A stretch of 64,000 nucleotides of DNA from the NCBI RefSeq assembly GCF_010894435.1, contig NZ_JAAIXZ010000001.1:214222-278221 (forward strand). Direction: 5' to 3'. Positions within the stretch are counted from its first letter, which is position 1; every line of letters starts with the position of its first letter. Made by a program: the position numbers and the translations under genes. Origin of the DNA: Pyxidicoccus trucidator (lineage in GTDB: Bacteria > Myxococcota > Myxococcia > Myxococcales > Myxococcaceae). Below the pieces are notes generated by a model that was not told the origin of the DNA, did no database searches, and saw only the letters and a list, made by a program, of their open reading frames with translations. Below are positions 17,811 to 26,256 of this stretch, piece after piece.

Positions 17811-19172
17811 GTGGCACGTGCACCGGACGAGGATGAGCAGGAGGGCGGAGACCCCACGGTCTCCCTCATGAAGGCCCGCTCCGGCCCGACGCGGCTGAAG
17901 CTGCTGGTGCTGTCGGGTCCCCAGGTGGGGCAGAGCCACCTGCTGGCGCCCGGCGCGTACCGGCTGGGCAAGTCTCCCGAGTGCGACATCGTCCTCAATG
18001 ACAAGGCCGTCTCGCGCCAGCACCTGCGCCTGGACGTGTCCGAGGGTGGCGTGCGGGCCACGGACCTGGACTCGCACAACGGCTCCTTCTACGAGGGCAC
18101 GCGCTTCTCCGAGCTGGAGGTGCGGCCGGGCGCGCTCCTCCGGCTGGGCTCCACCGAGCTGAAGCTGGTGCCCGAGGGCTCGCGCGAGCGCGTCATCCCT
18201 CCGTCCGAGAGCACCTCGTTTGGCGGGCTCGTGGGCAGCAGCCGGCGGATGCGCGAGGCGTTCACCCTGCTGGAGCGGCTCGCGCCGGGCGGCTCGGACG
18301 TGCTCATCCAGGGCGAGACGGGCACGGGCAAGGAGCTGTGCGCGGAGGCCATCCACGCCCACGGGCCGCGCGCGAAGGGGCCCTTCGTCATCGTGGACCT
18401 CGCCGGCATCGCCCCCACCCTCATCGAGTCCGAGCTGTTCGGCCACGTGAAGGGCGCCTTCACCGGCGCGCAGGCGGACCGCGCGGGCGCCTTCGAGCGG
18501 GCTACCGGTGGCACCGTCTTCCTCGACGAGGTGGGTGAGCTGCCGCCCGAGGTCCAGCCTCGCCTGCTGCGCGTGCTGGAGCGGCGGCAGGTGAAGCGCG
18601 TGGGTGCCAATGACTACCGGGCCCTGGACGTGCGGGTGCTGGCCGCCACCCACGTGGACCTGGAGAAGGCGGTGCAGGAGGGACGCTTCCGCGCGGACCT
18701 GTTCCACCGGCTCGCCGTGCTGCGCGTGACGCTGCCGCCCCTGCGCGAGCGGCCCGAGGACGTTCCCCTCCTCCTCGACACCGTGCTGGAGCGGCTCGGC
18801 CGTCCCACCGGCACCCTGTCGGACGCGACGCGGGCGCTGCTGCTCCAGTACCCGTGGCCCGGCAACGTGCGCGAATTGCGCAATGTCGTGGAGCAGGTGG
18901 TGAACCTTGGCGAGGAGGCCCTACCCGACATGGAGCGGGCCCCCGCTCAGTCCCTGGAGCGCTCCGGCGGGAGTGGGGCCGCGCTGGATCTGCCCTTCAA
19001 GGAGGCCAAGGAGCGACTCATCGAGGGCTTCGAGCGCGACTACCTGCGCGGCCTCATCGAGCGCTGCGGCGGCAACATCTCCCGCGCCGCTCGCGAGGCC
19101 GGCATCGCCCGGCTCTACCTGCGCAAGCTGCTCCACAAGCACGGCATCTCCGCCCGCGACAGCGACGAGTGA
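17811..19172 (+). CDS. FHA-domain sigma-54-dependent transcriptional activator
   Basis: A 453-residue enhancer-binding protein. An FHA domain (about 40-125; YRLGKSPECDIVLNDKAVSRQH, SHNGS) replaces the usual receiver. The AAA+ domain follows (about 138-365) with Walker A GETGTGKE (about 168) and the sigma-54 contact loop GAFTGA (about 215). A Fis-type HTH is at the C-terminus (about 415-447; NISRAAREAGIARLYLRKLL). FHA domains bind phospho-Thr, so it is expected to read the output of a Ser/Thr kinase; one is convergent at 19375-22176. The start is a GTG 12 bases after the TetR stop. Confidence 0.94.
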   Translation: MARAPDEDEQEGGDPTVSLMKARSGPTRLKLLVLSGPQVGQSHLLAPGAYRLGKSPECDIVLNDKAVSRQHLRLDVSEGGVRATDLDSHNGSFYEGTRFSELEVRPGALLRLGSTELKLVPEGSRERVIPPSESTSFGGLVGSSRRMREAFTLLERLAPGGSDVLIQGETGTGKELCAEAIHAHGPRAKGPFVIVDLAGIAPTLIESELFGHVKGAFTGAQADRAGAFERATGGTVFLDEVGELPPEVQPRLLRVLERRQVKRVGANDYRALDVRVLAATHVDLEKAVQEGRFRADLFHRLAVLRVTLPPLRERPEDVPLLLDTVLERLGRPTGTLSDATRALLLQYPWPGNVRELRNVVEQVVNLGEEALPDMERAPAQSLERSGGSGAALDLPFKEAKERLIEGFERDYLRGLIERCGGNISRAAREAGIARLYLRKLLHKHGISARDSDE

Positions 19173-19430
19173 CGGGAGCGCACCGGCGCGGATGGCCCAC
19201 GGAACGGGCGCTGCGCCGGGGTCTCACCGCCGCCGCTTCTTCGTGATGCGCTTGGAGTGACGGGAGCACACCGGCGCGGGTCGCCCACGGAACAGGCTCC
19301 ACACCGGGACATCACCGCCGTCGCTTCTTCGTGACGAGCTTGGGTGGCGACGGAACGGGCGCCGTGCCCTGGCCTCATTGCCGTCGCTGCTTCGTGACGC
19401 GCTTGGGTGGCGCCGGAGCGGGCTCCTGGG
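19170..19430. repeat. Degenerate tandem repeat made of the kinase gene 3' end
   Basis: Three related units lie between and into the convergent FHA activator and kinase genes. The conserved core, TCA(C/T)(C/T)GCCG(C/T)CGCT followed by TTCGTGA, begins at 19224, 19312 and 19375. The last copy is the real end of the kinase coding sequence (PKRVTKQRRQ-stop on the minus strand); the other two would read PKLVTKKRRR-stop and SKRITKKRRR-stop. Units 1 and 2 also share an upstream part starting at GTGACGGGAGC; unit 3 lacks it. Spacings are 88 and 63 bases. Confidence 0.75.
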
Positions 19431-22176
19431 GAAGCGAGTCGAGCCAGGCCCTCACCGCCTCGGCCTGCGCGGCGCGGCCGGACGCGGTGAAGCGCTCCTG
19501 CGCGCGGGCCGCCTCCGCCCGGGCCTCCGTGGACTGGCCCTCCTTCCACAGCGCGTGCGCGAGCGCGAAGCCGGACTCGCCCAGCGAGTCCTCCTGGGCT
19601 CCGGTGAACGACACGGCGCGCTTCAGCGGCTCCACCGCCTCGCGCGTCCTCCCCAGGCCCAGCAGCGCCTGGCCGACGCCGTCATACGAGTACTGGAGGT
19701 CGTCGTCCCCTTCCTCCAGTTGCTGGCGCTTCACGGCCAGCGCCTCCTCGTACACCTTCAGCGCCTCGTCGTACCGCTTCAGCGCAAGCAGGCTCATGCC
19801 CTCTTCGTCGAGCGCCTCGGCCACACTCAAATGGGTGGCGCCGAGCAGCGTCCGCTGGATTCGCACCAGCACCCGGGCGTGCTCCAGTGCCTGGGGGAAC
19901 TCCTTCAGCTCGCGCAGCACCATGGAGAGGGCCAGGTGCCTGCGCGCCACGTCCGCGTGCAGGGGCCCCACGGCGGCCTCCGTCTGGCGGAGCGCCTCCT
20001 CCAGCACCGGCTTCGCCTCCGCGGCGGCGCCCAGCTCCAGCAGCGTGCGTCCCAGCGTGAAGGCGACGCGCGCCCGCTTGGGGTGTCCCGGCGGCAGCGC
20101 CCGTGAGAGCCGCTCGGACGCCTTCTCCAGGAATGCGCGCGCCTGCTCGGGCTCGTCTCGCATGAGGGCGAGGTTGGCCTGATTCACCAGCAGGTCGCCC
20201 TCCAGCACCGCGTCCCCGCCCACCCGCTGGAGCGTCGCCTCGCCCAGCTGCGCCCAGCGCGCGGCGTGCTCGAAGCGCTTCCGCTCGCCCTCGACGTAGA
20301 GGAGCTTGTTGAGCGCGGAGACCTTCAGCCGGTCGGACCGCCCGGCCTCGGCGTCGAACACGGCCCGCTCCAGCAGCCCCGCGCCCTGCTCCTTCTCGCC
20401 CAGCACCGCCTGGAGCCAGCCCAGGTGGAAGCGCAGCTCCGCCATCAGCGGCAGGTAGCCCGTGGCCAGCACCTGGGACTCCAGCGCTCGCGCGCGCTCC
20501 TTCGCGGGCGCGTAGCGGCTCATGTCCAGCAGGGCCTTCACCTCCGAGACCCGGCCCTCCAGCTGCTCCAGCTCCGCGCGCCGCGCCGGGTCCGCCGGCC
20601 GGGGCTGCTGTCCGGACAGGGCCTCCAGGTCGGCGCAGTCGCCGGGCGAGGGCAGCGCGTACACGGCGTCCAGCGCCTTCTCCGCGCCCGCGCGGTCCGT
20701 GCCCGCCAGTGCCTCCACCAGCGCGTGCAGGTCCTTGCGCCGCCGCTCCAGGCACACCACGCGCTGGGACAGCAGGGCCTCCGTCTGCACCTGCCGCACC
20801 CGCGTGTCCTCGCACGCCTCGGTGTGCTGCCGCGCCCACGCGCCCACGTAGCCGTCCAGCGCATCGCCCACGCGCCGGGCCAGCTCGCCGGCCGCCGGAC
20901 TTCCCGTGGCCTCGAAGGCCGCCGTCACGCGCTGCCGCGTCGCGGGGCCCCACGTCTCCACCAGCAAGCCCTCGGCCCCCGCGCAGACCTGGGAGCTCCA
21001 CCAGGTGCCCGCCCCCACCGCGCCCAGCGCTCCCGCGAGGACTCCGGCGAGCGCGAGCCGCCTGCGCCCCTTCGACAGCCGCTGCTCCTGGGACAGCGCC
21101 TCCAGCAGCGCCTCCATGGAGGCGAAGCGGACTTCCGGCTCCAGCGACAGCCCGCGCATCACCGCGCGCCGCACCCAGGCAGGCACCTTCGCGTCCCTGG
21201 GCGGGTCCTGGATGGGGGACTCGGGCACCGGTGCCCCGGGCCGCTCCAGCGAGACGGTCCTCCCTGGTTCTCCCGTGGGCGGGCCCTTCGGCTTCAGCGA
21301 CTCCGCGACCTTCGACAGCCGGTCCGGGTCGAAGGGGCGCTGCCCGTAGAGGGCGCGGTACAGCGACGCGCAGAAGCTGAACTGGTCCGAGCGCGCGTCC
21401 GCCTCACCCCGGAACTGCTCGGGGGACATATAGGCCGGCGTGCCCATGACCATGCCGGACAGCGTGAGCGGCTCGAACAGCGCGCGGGAGAGGCCCTGCG
21501 TCGGCGGGGGCAGCACCGCCCTGGCGTCGTCTGGCGAGGTGTCTCCCACCGCTCGGGCCAGGCCGAAGTCGGTGACGCAGACGCGGCCGTCGCGCCCCAC
21601 CAGCACGTTGGCGGGCTTGAAGTCGCGGTGCACCAGTCCCGCCGCGTGCGCGGCCACCAGCCCCCGGCCCGCGGCCAGGTACGTGTCCAGCACCTCGCGC
21701 CAGGAGCGTGGCTTCGCCTCCGTCCAGTCGCGCAGCGTGCCCCCGTCGACCAGCTCCATGGCCACGTACACCTGGCCATCCCAGGGGCCCGCCTCGAAGA
21801 CGGGGATGACGTTGGGATGGGAGATGCGGGCCATGGCCTGCGCCTCGCGCAGCAGTCGCGCGCGCGCCTCCTCCAGGTCCGCGCCCTTTCCCAGCACCCG
21901 CAGGAGCTTGAGCGCGACCTTGCGGTCCAGGTCCGGGTCATAGGCCGCGTACACCACGCCCATGCCGCCCTGCCCCAGCACCTTCAGCGGGAGGAAGCGA
22001 CCCACCCGCTCGGTTCCCGCACGCGGGAGCCCGCCCGGCTGGCCCGGAGAGGGCGTCGGGGCCGTGTTCGGGCCGGTGCGTGGTGGCGAGGGCGCGGCGG
22101 CGTCCGACAGCGAGTGGGTCTGCGTGGGCTCTGGTGGCGGGCCGAGCGCGGAGCCCGAATCATCCCTGTCCTGCAT
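19375..22176 (-). CDS. Ser/Thr protein kinase with C-terminal TPR region
   Basis: A 933-residue Hanks-type kinase. The Gly loop GQGGMGVVYAAYD (about 66), VAIK-type Lys (VALKLL), catalytic loop HRDFKPANVL (about 182-190), DFGLA and GTPAYMSPEQ are visible, so it should be active. A transmembrane helix (about 370-390, LALAGVLAGALGAVGAG) separates it from an extracytoplasmic C-terminal half with several TPR-like repeats (about 600-880). The N-terminus is Pro/Ser-rich. The layout is the common myxobacterial PknB-like-TM-TPR type. The frame is open upstream, but Met at 22176 precedes the first recognisable domain. It converges on an FHA activator that might read its phosphorylation. Confidence 0.93.
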   Translation of the reverse strand: MQDRDDSGSALGPPPEPTQTHSLSDAAAPSPPRTGPNTAPTPSPGQPGGLPRAGTERVGRFLPLKVLGQGGMGVVYAAYDPDLDRKVALKLLRVLGKGADLEEARARLLREAQAMARISHPNVIPVFEAGPWDGQVYVAMELVDGGTLRDWTEAKPRSWREVLDTYLAAGRGLVAAHAAGLVHRDFKPANVLVGRDGRVCVTDFGLARAVGDTSPDDARAVLPPPTQGLSRALFEPLTLSGMVMGTPAYMSPEQFRGEADARSDQFSFCASLYRALYGQRPFDPDRLSKVAESLKPKGPPTGEPGRTVSLERPGAPVPESPIQDPPRDAKVPAWVRRAVMRGLSLEPEVRFASMEALLEALSQEQRLSKGRRRLALAGVLAGALGAVGAGTWWSSQVCAGAEGLLVETWGPATRQRVTAAFEATGSPAAGELARRVGDALDGYVGAWARQHTEACEDTRVRQVQTEALLSQRVVCLERRRKDLHALVEALAGTDRAGAEKALDAVYALPSPGDCADLEALSGQQPRPADPARRAELEQLEGRVSEVKALLDMSRYAPAKERARALESQVLATGYLPLMAELRFHLGWLQAVLGEKEQGAGLLERAVFDAEAGRSDRLKVSALNKLLYVEGERKRFEHAARWAQLGEATLQRVGGDAVLEGDLLVNQANLALMRDEPEQARAFLEKASERLSRALPPGHPKRARVAFTLGRTLLELGAAAEAKPVLEEALRQTEAAVGPLHADVARRHLALSMVLRELKEFPQALEHARVLVRIQRTLLGATHLSVAEALDEEGMSLLALKRYDEALKVYEEALAVKRQQLEEGDDDLQYSYDGVGQALLGLGRTREAVEPLKRAVSFTGAQEDSLGESGFALAHALWKEGQSTEARAEAARAQERFTASGRAAQAEAVRAWLDSLPQEPAPAPPKRVTKQRRQ

Positions 22177-22319
22177 GGTTCCAGTGTAGTCGCTTGTGTC
22201 GGGTGGGACCCATCCAGGGCCCCCCGGGGTATCGACTTTTTTCGGGCAACGATCAAAGTCTCGGGCAGATAATGCCCCTGGCGCACCGCGGCGCCCTTCC
22301 CCCGGAGGCGGCCATTCGC

Positions 22320-23285
22320 ATGAAGCTCCCCCCCAGCCTGACTCTCCCGGCGACTTCCTTCCGAGTCCGCTCCTTCGAGAGGACCTCCCCTTCCCCCGAG
22401 GGCGCGACGCGGCCCGAGGCTCCGGCTCGAAGCCGGGGCCCCTCGGCGTATTACCGGGACAGCTTCCAGGACGCCGCCTCCGTGCGCTCGGGCCTTCCCG
22501 CGCTGAGTGTGCCTCCGGCGCGACTGGCCGTCTCACCCCGCTCCCAGCCCGTCAACGAGGCCGCCGAGGCCCAGGCCCGGCAGCAATGGCAGGGTGACGA
22601 CTCGGCCGTCGCGCAGAAGACGGACACCGACTGTGGCGAAGCGAGCCTCACGCAGTTGAACAAGGCGAAGGGTACGGCGCCCGCGTCGGACGACCAGAAG
22701 CGCGAGGAGGTGCGCTCCACGACGGCCGCCGCCACGAAGGCCGTGCAGGACCGGTTCGACGTGAATCTGGCGGATGGCAGCCGCCCCGAGGAGATGGGCG
22801 CCACGCTGGGCTCCATGGGCATCGCCGTCACCCGGAGCATGGCGAACTATGACCCGACGGCCATCAGCGACGCGCTGAAGTCGGGCCAGTTCGGCATGGC
22901 CATGGTGGACTCCAACGCGCTCGCCAACGCCGCGCTTCCGCCCGACCAGCAGAAGCAGGGGACCGGGGCGCTGCACTGGGTGACCATCGACGGGTACAAC
23001 AAGGGGGAGCTGGCCCATGACCCCATGGACGACAAGCTGCGGGTGAAGGACCCGGCCAACGGCAGCACGTACTGGGTGGGGGCTCGGGACCTCCTGAAGG
23101 CCATGGACACGGCCCGCATCCAGCACAAGAACACCGGCGGCATGATGCTGCTCGAGAACCGGCCGGACGCGACCACGCCCGAGGCGCGAGAGGCCCTCGC
23201 CCGAAGCAACGTGGGGCAGACGGAGAGCCTCGGCAAGGGCAACGGCATTGGCAGCAAGCGCCTCAGCGCGAGCGAGTCCAGCTAG
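22320..23285 (+). CDS. Putative papain-fold (C39-like) cysteine protease, possibly secreted
   Basis: A 321-residue protein with no Sec signal peptide. A probable catalytic triad is visible: Cys105 in TDCGEASLTQL, His219 in LHWVTIDGYN and Asp244 in RVKDPANGSTYW. The CGxxSL / HWVxxDGY / VxDP pattern is that of papain-fold C39-like peptidases. The N-terminal 60 residues are Pro/Ser/Arg-rich and disordered-looking, with SFERTSP and RDSFQDAAS motifs echoed in the next gene. GGAGG 11 bases before ATG 22320 supports this start. Cleavage target and secretion route are unknown; family assignment is by pattern only. Confidence 0.6.
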   Translation: MKLPPSLTLPATSFRVRSFERTSPSPEGATRPEAPARSRGPSAYYRDSFQDAASVRSGLPALSVPPARLAVSPRSQPVNEAAEAQARQQWQGDDSAVAQKTDTDCGEASLTQLNKAKGTAPASDDQKREEVRSTTAAATKAVQDRFDVNLADGSRPEEMGATLGSMGIAVTRSMANYDPTAISDALKSGQFGMAMVDSNALANAALPPDQQKQGTGALHWVTIDGYNKGELAHDPMDDKLRVKDPANGSTYWVGARDLLKAMDTARIQHKNTGGMMLLENRPDATTPEAREALARSNVGQTESLGKGNGIGSKRLSASESS

Positions 23286-23300
23286 GGCGCGCTCGTGGAG

Positions 23301-23341
23301 CGGGTGGTCACCGCGGTGACCGGGTGGTAACCGCGGTGACC
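23301..23341. repeat. Tandem 20-bp palindromic repeat
   Basis: Two direct copies of a 20-base unit. The first holds a perfect 16-bp palindrome (GGTCACCGCGGTGACC, 23306-23321); the second (23326-23341) differs by one base (GGTAACCGCGGTGACC). It sits between the two putative effector genes. It could be a pair of operator sites or the folded 3' end of the first transcript; no T tract follows. Confidence 0.6.
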
Positions 23342-23472
23342 AGGGCCAGGACGTCCCGGCGGTGAAGGCGACCGCCGGTTCCCCTCGGAAGGACGTGGCC
23401 CGGCGCGAAGGTGGGACATGGCACGACCCCTGCTCTACCGGAGCGGGTCGCCTTCCCCCGAGGAATCCCGCC

Positions 23473-24414
23473 ATGAGCCTGCCCCCGGTCTCCCGTCCCT
23501 CCGTCCCCGCCCAGTCCTCCGCGCGCACCTCCAGCTTCGAGCCGAGCCCCGTTCGCGCCCGCGGCGCGTTCGACGTGCAGGGCCCGAAGCAGGAGCCGGG
23601 CGCGGCCCTGCGGCGGATGCTCGCGACCGATGGCTTCGACTCGCCGATGGCCGCGCAGAAGACGGGCCAGCTGGATGAGGTGGAGCGGATGCTCGCGCGG
23701 GTGGCGCAGGTGCTGGCCCGCTCCCTCAGTCTGCTGGGGGGTGACGTCGGTGGCCAGGGCGCTCCGGGTGTCCCGCCGGCTGGTGGCTCGGCGCCGTCGG
23801 GTGCCGGCGCTCCGGCTCCGCAGAGCGCTCCGGTCGCCGAGGCGAAGGCCGTCGACGCGCCCGGCGCTCCGTCGAAAGGCGGCAACACCATGACCTTCAA
23901 CAACGACGGCACGAAGCCGATGACCATCCAGTTCACGCCCAACGCCGGAGACAAGGCGGTGGACTCGGTGACCCTGGCGCCGGGCGAGTCGCGGAAGGTC
24001 GAGTTCCCCCAGGGCTGGTCCGGCAACTTCCGCAGCACGTCCGGCGACGGCGCGGCGGCGACGCTCGGCGAGGTGAAGTTCAACGGCGGCCACAACCAGA
24101 CCTACTACGACGTGAGCTACATCGAGGGCCACAACGCCAGCATGACCATCCAGCCCGAGAGCGGTGGCCGGAAGTCCGGCACGCTGGACAACCTCGTGGC
24201 GTCCGCCCCGGACTCCATCAAGGCGAAGGATGCGAACGGCTCCGCGTACGGCATCAAGAAGACCACCACGTCCAACGTCCAGGACCCGCAGGTGGTGGAC
24301 TACTTCCGCAAGCAGGTCGGCGCGGACCAGGGCTACGTCATCCCCACCGACGACGCGAGCACGCTGGGCACGAGCGACACCCACCTCAACGTCCACCTGA
24401 AGAACGTGGTCTGA
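23473..24414 (+). CDS. Thaumatin-like domain protein with disordered N-terminus
   Basis: A 313-residue protein. Residues 1-140 are low-complexity, with a possible short helical stretch (about 70-95) and an Ala/Pro/Gly linker. The C-terminal part (about 140-313) is beta-rich and carries NQTYYDVSYIEGHNASM, which resembles the YYDVSxVDGxN core of thaumatin/osmotin-like proteins. No Sec signal is visible. The N-terminus (MSLPP, SSFEPSP, TDGFDS) parallels that of the preceding protease gene. GGAA precedes ATG 23473. It may be a secreted glucan-binding or antifungal-type protein; this is an inference from a short motif. Confidence 0.6.
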   Translation: MSLPPVSRPSVPAQSSARTSSFEPSPVRARGAFDVQGPKQEPGAALRRMLATDGFDSPMAAQKTGQLDEVERMLARVAQVLARSLSLLGGDVGGQGAPGVPPAGGSAPSGAGAPAPQSAPVAEAKAVDAPGAPSKGGNTMTFNNDGTKPMTIQFTPNAGDKAVDSVTLAPGESRKVEFPQGWSGNFRSTSGDGAAATLGEVKFNGGHNQTYYDVSYIEGHNASMTIQPESGGRKSGTLDNLVASAPDSIKAKDANGSAYGIKKTTTSNVQDPQVVDYFRKQVGADQGYVIPTDDASTLGTSDTHLNVHLKNVV

Positions 24415-24435
24415 GGTCGATGAAAGCAGGCCCGC

Positions 24436-25023
24436 TCAACGCGGCGCGGGCCGCAGTCCATCCAGCAGGATGGTGAGGTAGCGGTCGGCGTAGACCTTCG
24501 GGTTTCCGCCGATGCGCACGGAGTGCTCCAGGCCGCACATCAGCCTCCGGATGTCGTCGGCCTGGACCTCCGCCCTCACGACGCCAGACCGGTGGGCGCG
24601 GGCCAGCAACCGCTCGGTCGCCGCCAGGAACCCGGCCTTCAGTTGCGTCGTCTGGGGGTGGGCATCCCGGGCCGCATTGAGGACCTCCGCGAGGCCGATG
24701 TCGGCCAGCATCAGGTCCAGGAGCGCGCGCAGGAAGCGCTGGAGGCCGGCTCGCGGCTCGTCGGACGCCTCGGCCTCGCGCGCGGTGTCGAGCAGCGCCT
24801 GGAGGTGCTCGTTCACGAGCGCCTCCAGCAGGTCCTGCCGGGTGGGAAAGTGGCGGTACACCGTGCCCACGCCCACGCCCGCCGCGCGAGCAAGCTGGTT
24901 CATCTGCAGGGATGAGTCGCCGCGAGCAAGGAGCTTGCGGGCCACCGCCAGCACGCGCTCGCGGTTGCGCGCGGCATCCGCGCGCAACGCACCGTCCTCT
25001 GCCGGGGCCTCCCGTTTCTTCAT
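24436..25023 (-). CDS. TetR-family transcriptional regulator
   Basis: A 195-residue TetR protein with HTH at about 38-66 (LQMNQLARAAGVGVGTVYRHFPTR is the recognition region, given here in part only as VGVGTVYRHF) and a SBP56/SbtR-like C-terminal domain. It diverges from the SDR gene at 25176, and CGGAT/ATCCG palindromes lie between them. It most likely represses the SDR and itself. It converges with the thaumatin-like gene (21-base gap). Confidence 0.93.
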   Translation of the reverse strand: MKKREAPAEDGALRADAARNRERVLAVARKLLARGDSSLQMNQLARAAGVGVGTVYRHFPTRQDLLEALVNEHLQALLDTAREAEASDEPRAGLQRFLRALLDLMLADIGLAEVLNAARDAHPQTTQLKAGFLAATERLLARAHRSGVVRAEVQADDIRRLMCGLEHSVRIGGNPKVYADRYLTILLDGLRPAPR

Positions 25024-25051
25024 AGGCCCAATCTAACAAGCCGGACACGCC

Positions 25052-25113
25052 ATCCGAACGGATTGCTTATCCGCTTCTTCCTTCTTACATCCAGCAATCG
25101 GATACGTCATCCG
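25052..25113. promoter_or_regulatory. Cluster of ATCCG/CGGAT inverted repeats (TetR operator candidate)
   Basis: ATCCG-N2-CGGAT is at 25052-25063, a lone ATCCG at 25069-25073 and CGGAT-N5-ATCCG at 25099-25113. All lie in the 152-base region between the divergent TetR and SDR genes. The shared half-site suggests binding by this TetR. Confidence 0.5.
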
Positions 25114-25175
25114 TTTTCGGGCCACCGCGCTCAGGGCTGTTCCCTGTCCGGCGGCAGGCCCAGGGAGGAGTCGTC

Positions 25176-26033
25176 ATGAAGACCGCAGGACAGGAGCGGA
25201 CCGCGCTCATCACAGGTGCGAGCTCGGGAATCGGGCTCGAGCTGACGCGCAAGCTGCTCTCCGAAGGCTGGCAGGTCATCGCGCTGAACCGCTCGGGCTT
25301 CGCCCAGGACGACGTGCGCATCGAAGACGCCCTGAGCCGGAAGCAGCTCCGGGTCTACACCGCGGACCTGGCCGACTTCGACAGCCTGAGACAAGCCCTG
25401 GCTCGGCTCAAGGCGGCGGAAGAGAAGGTGGACCTGCTGTTCAACAACGCGGGCGGCAGCTTCCCGACGCTCACCTTCTCCAAGCAGGGACGTGAGCTGC
25501 ACTTCGAGCTGCAGACCGTCGTCCCCTACATCCTCCTGATGGAGCTGACGGAGCTGCTGAAGCGGGGGAACCTGAAGACCGTCATCAACACCTCGTCCAA
25601 CGCCTTCAAGTTCGTCAAGCGCTGGGACCCGGACACGCTGGAGCGGCCCGCGACGTTCAAGAAGCTCTTCGGCCCGTATGCGACGACCAAGCTCGCGCTC
25701 TCCCTGTGGACCCAGGAGCTGGGCCCTCGGGTCGCTTCCGAGGGAATCAAGGTCCTGAGCGTGGACCCGGGAGGCAACAACACCCTGCGACGCGGAAAGG
25801 ACTCGGGGCTGCCCCTGCCTGTCGAGCTGGTGATGAAGCTGTTCTTCCCGCACCCGAGCCGTGGCGCCTCACTGCTGTACGACGCGGCGGTGGGTGCGCG
25901 CGGAGGGCCGTCTGGCGCCTACGTCACGAATGGAGCACCGAAGGAGCTCCCGTTCACCGAGCACGGCCCGAGAGTCCTGGAGAAGGTGAGCGACATCTAC
26001 GCGCGGGAGTTCGCGGCCCCCCACAGCGCCTGA
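25176..26033 (+). CDS. Short-chain dehydrogenase/reductase (SDR)
   Basis: A 285-residue SDR. The motif TGASSGIG, the NNAGG structural motif, a Ser in NTSSNAF and a Tyr/Lys pair in YATTK (YxxxK) are present. Its length and the C-terminal extension resemble the retinol dehydrogenase/light-dependent protochlorophyllide reductase-like subgroup. GGGAGGAG precedes the ATG. It is probably regulated by the divergent TetR. Substrate unknown. Confidence 0.92.
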   Translation: MKTAGQERTALITGASSGIGLELTRKLLSEGWQVIALNRSGFAQDDVRIEDALSRKQLRVYTADLADFDSLRQALARLKAAEEKVDLLFNNAGGSFPTLTFSKQGRELHFELQTVVPYILLMELTELLKRGNLKTVINTSSNAFKFVKRWDPDTLERPATFKKLFGPYATTKLALSLWTQELGPRVASEGIKVLSVDPGGNNTLRRGKDSGLPLPVELVMKLFFPHPSRGASLLYDAAVGARGGPSGAYVTNGAPKELPFTEHGPRVLEKVSDIYAREFAAPHSA

Positions 26034-26130
26034 CGCAGCGTGCCTTCCCGGGCACCAGGAGAAGGGCCGGCCGGCTGTTCTTCCGGCATATTCCCTGGCG
26101 GACAGCAGCCGGGCCGACTGCTATTGAAGC

Positions 26131-26152
26131 GCACCTGCCGGCTGGCGGGTGC
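26131..26152. terminator. Imperfect hairpin downstream of the SDR gene
   Basis: GCACC-T-GCC / GGC-G-GGTGC with a 4-base loop lies about 100 bases after the SDR stop and before the PAS kinase. No T tract is present. The rest of the 223-base gap (26034-26256) presumably holds the kinase promoter, which was not located. Confidence 0.25.
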
Positions 26153-26256
26153 ACGACTGAACAGTCGCTCGGTCGCGGCGGAGCGCCAGGAGGTGGAACC
26201 TCACTGCCGCGTGGGCTACTAGATGGCTCTTTGGTCCGATTTCGCTGGAGCCCCAA

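Noticed and set aside
20266..22272. Long plus-strand open frame (668 codons) opposite the Ser/Thr kinase
   Set aside because: Antisense shadow; the minus strand has intact kinase motifs and TPRs, while this translation is a His/Arg/Leu-rich mixture without motifs.
23301..23341. Palindromic tandem repeat as a CRISPR array
   Set aside because: Only two units with no spacer between them and no cas gene in the window.
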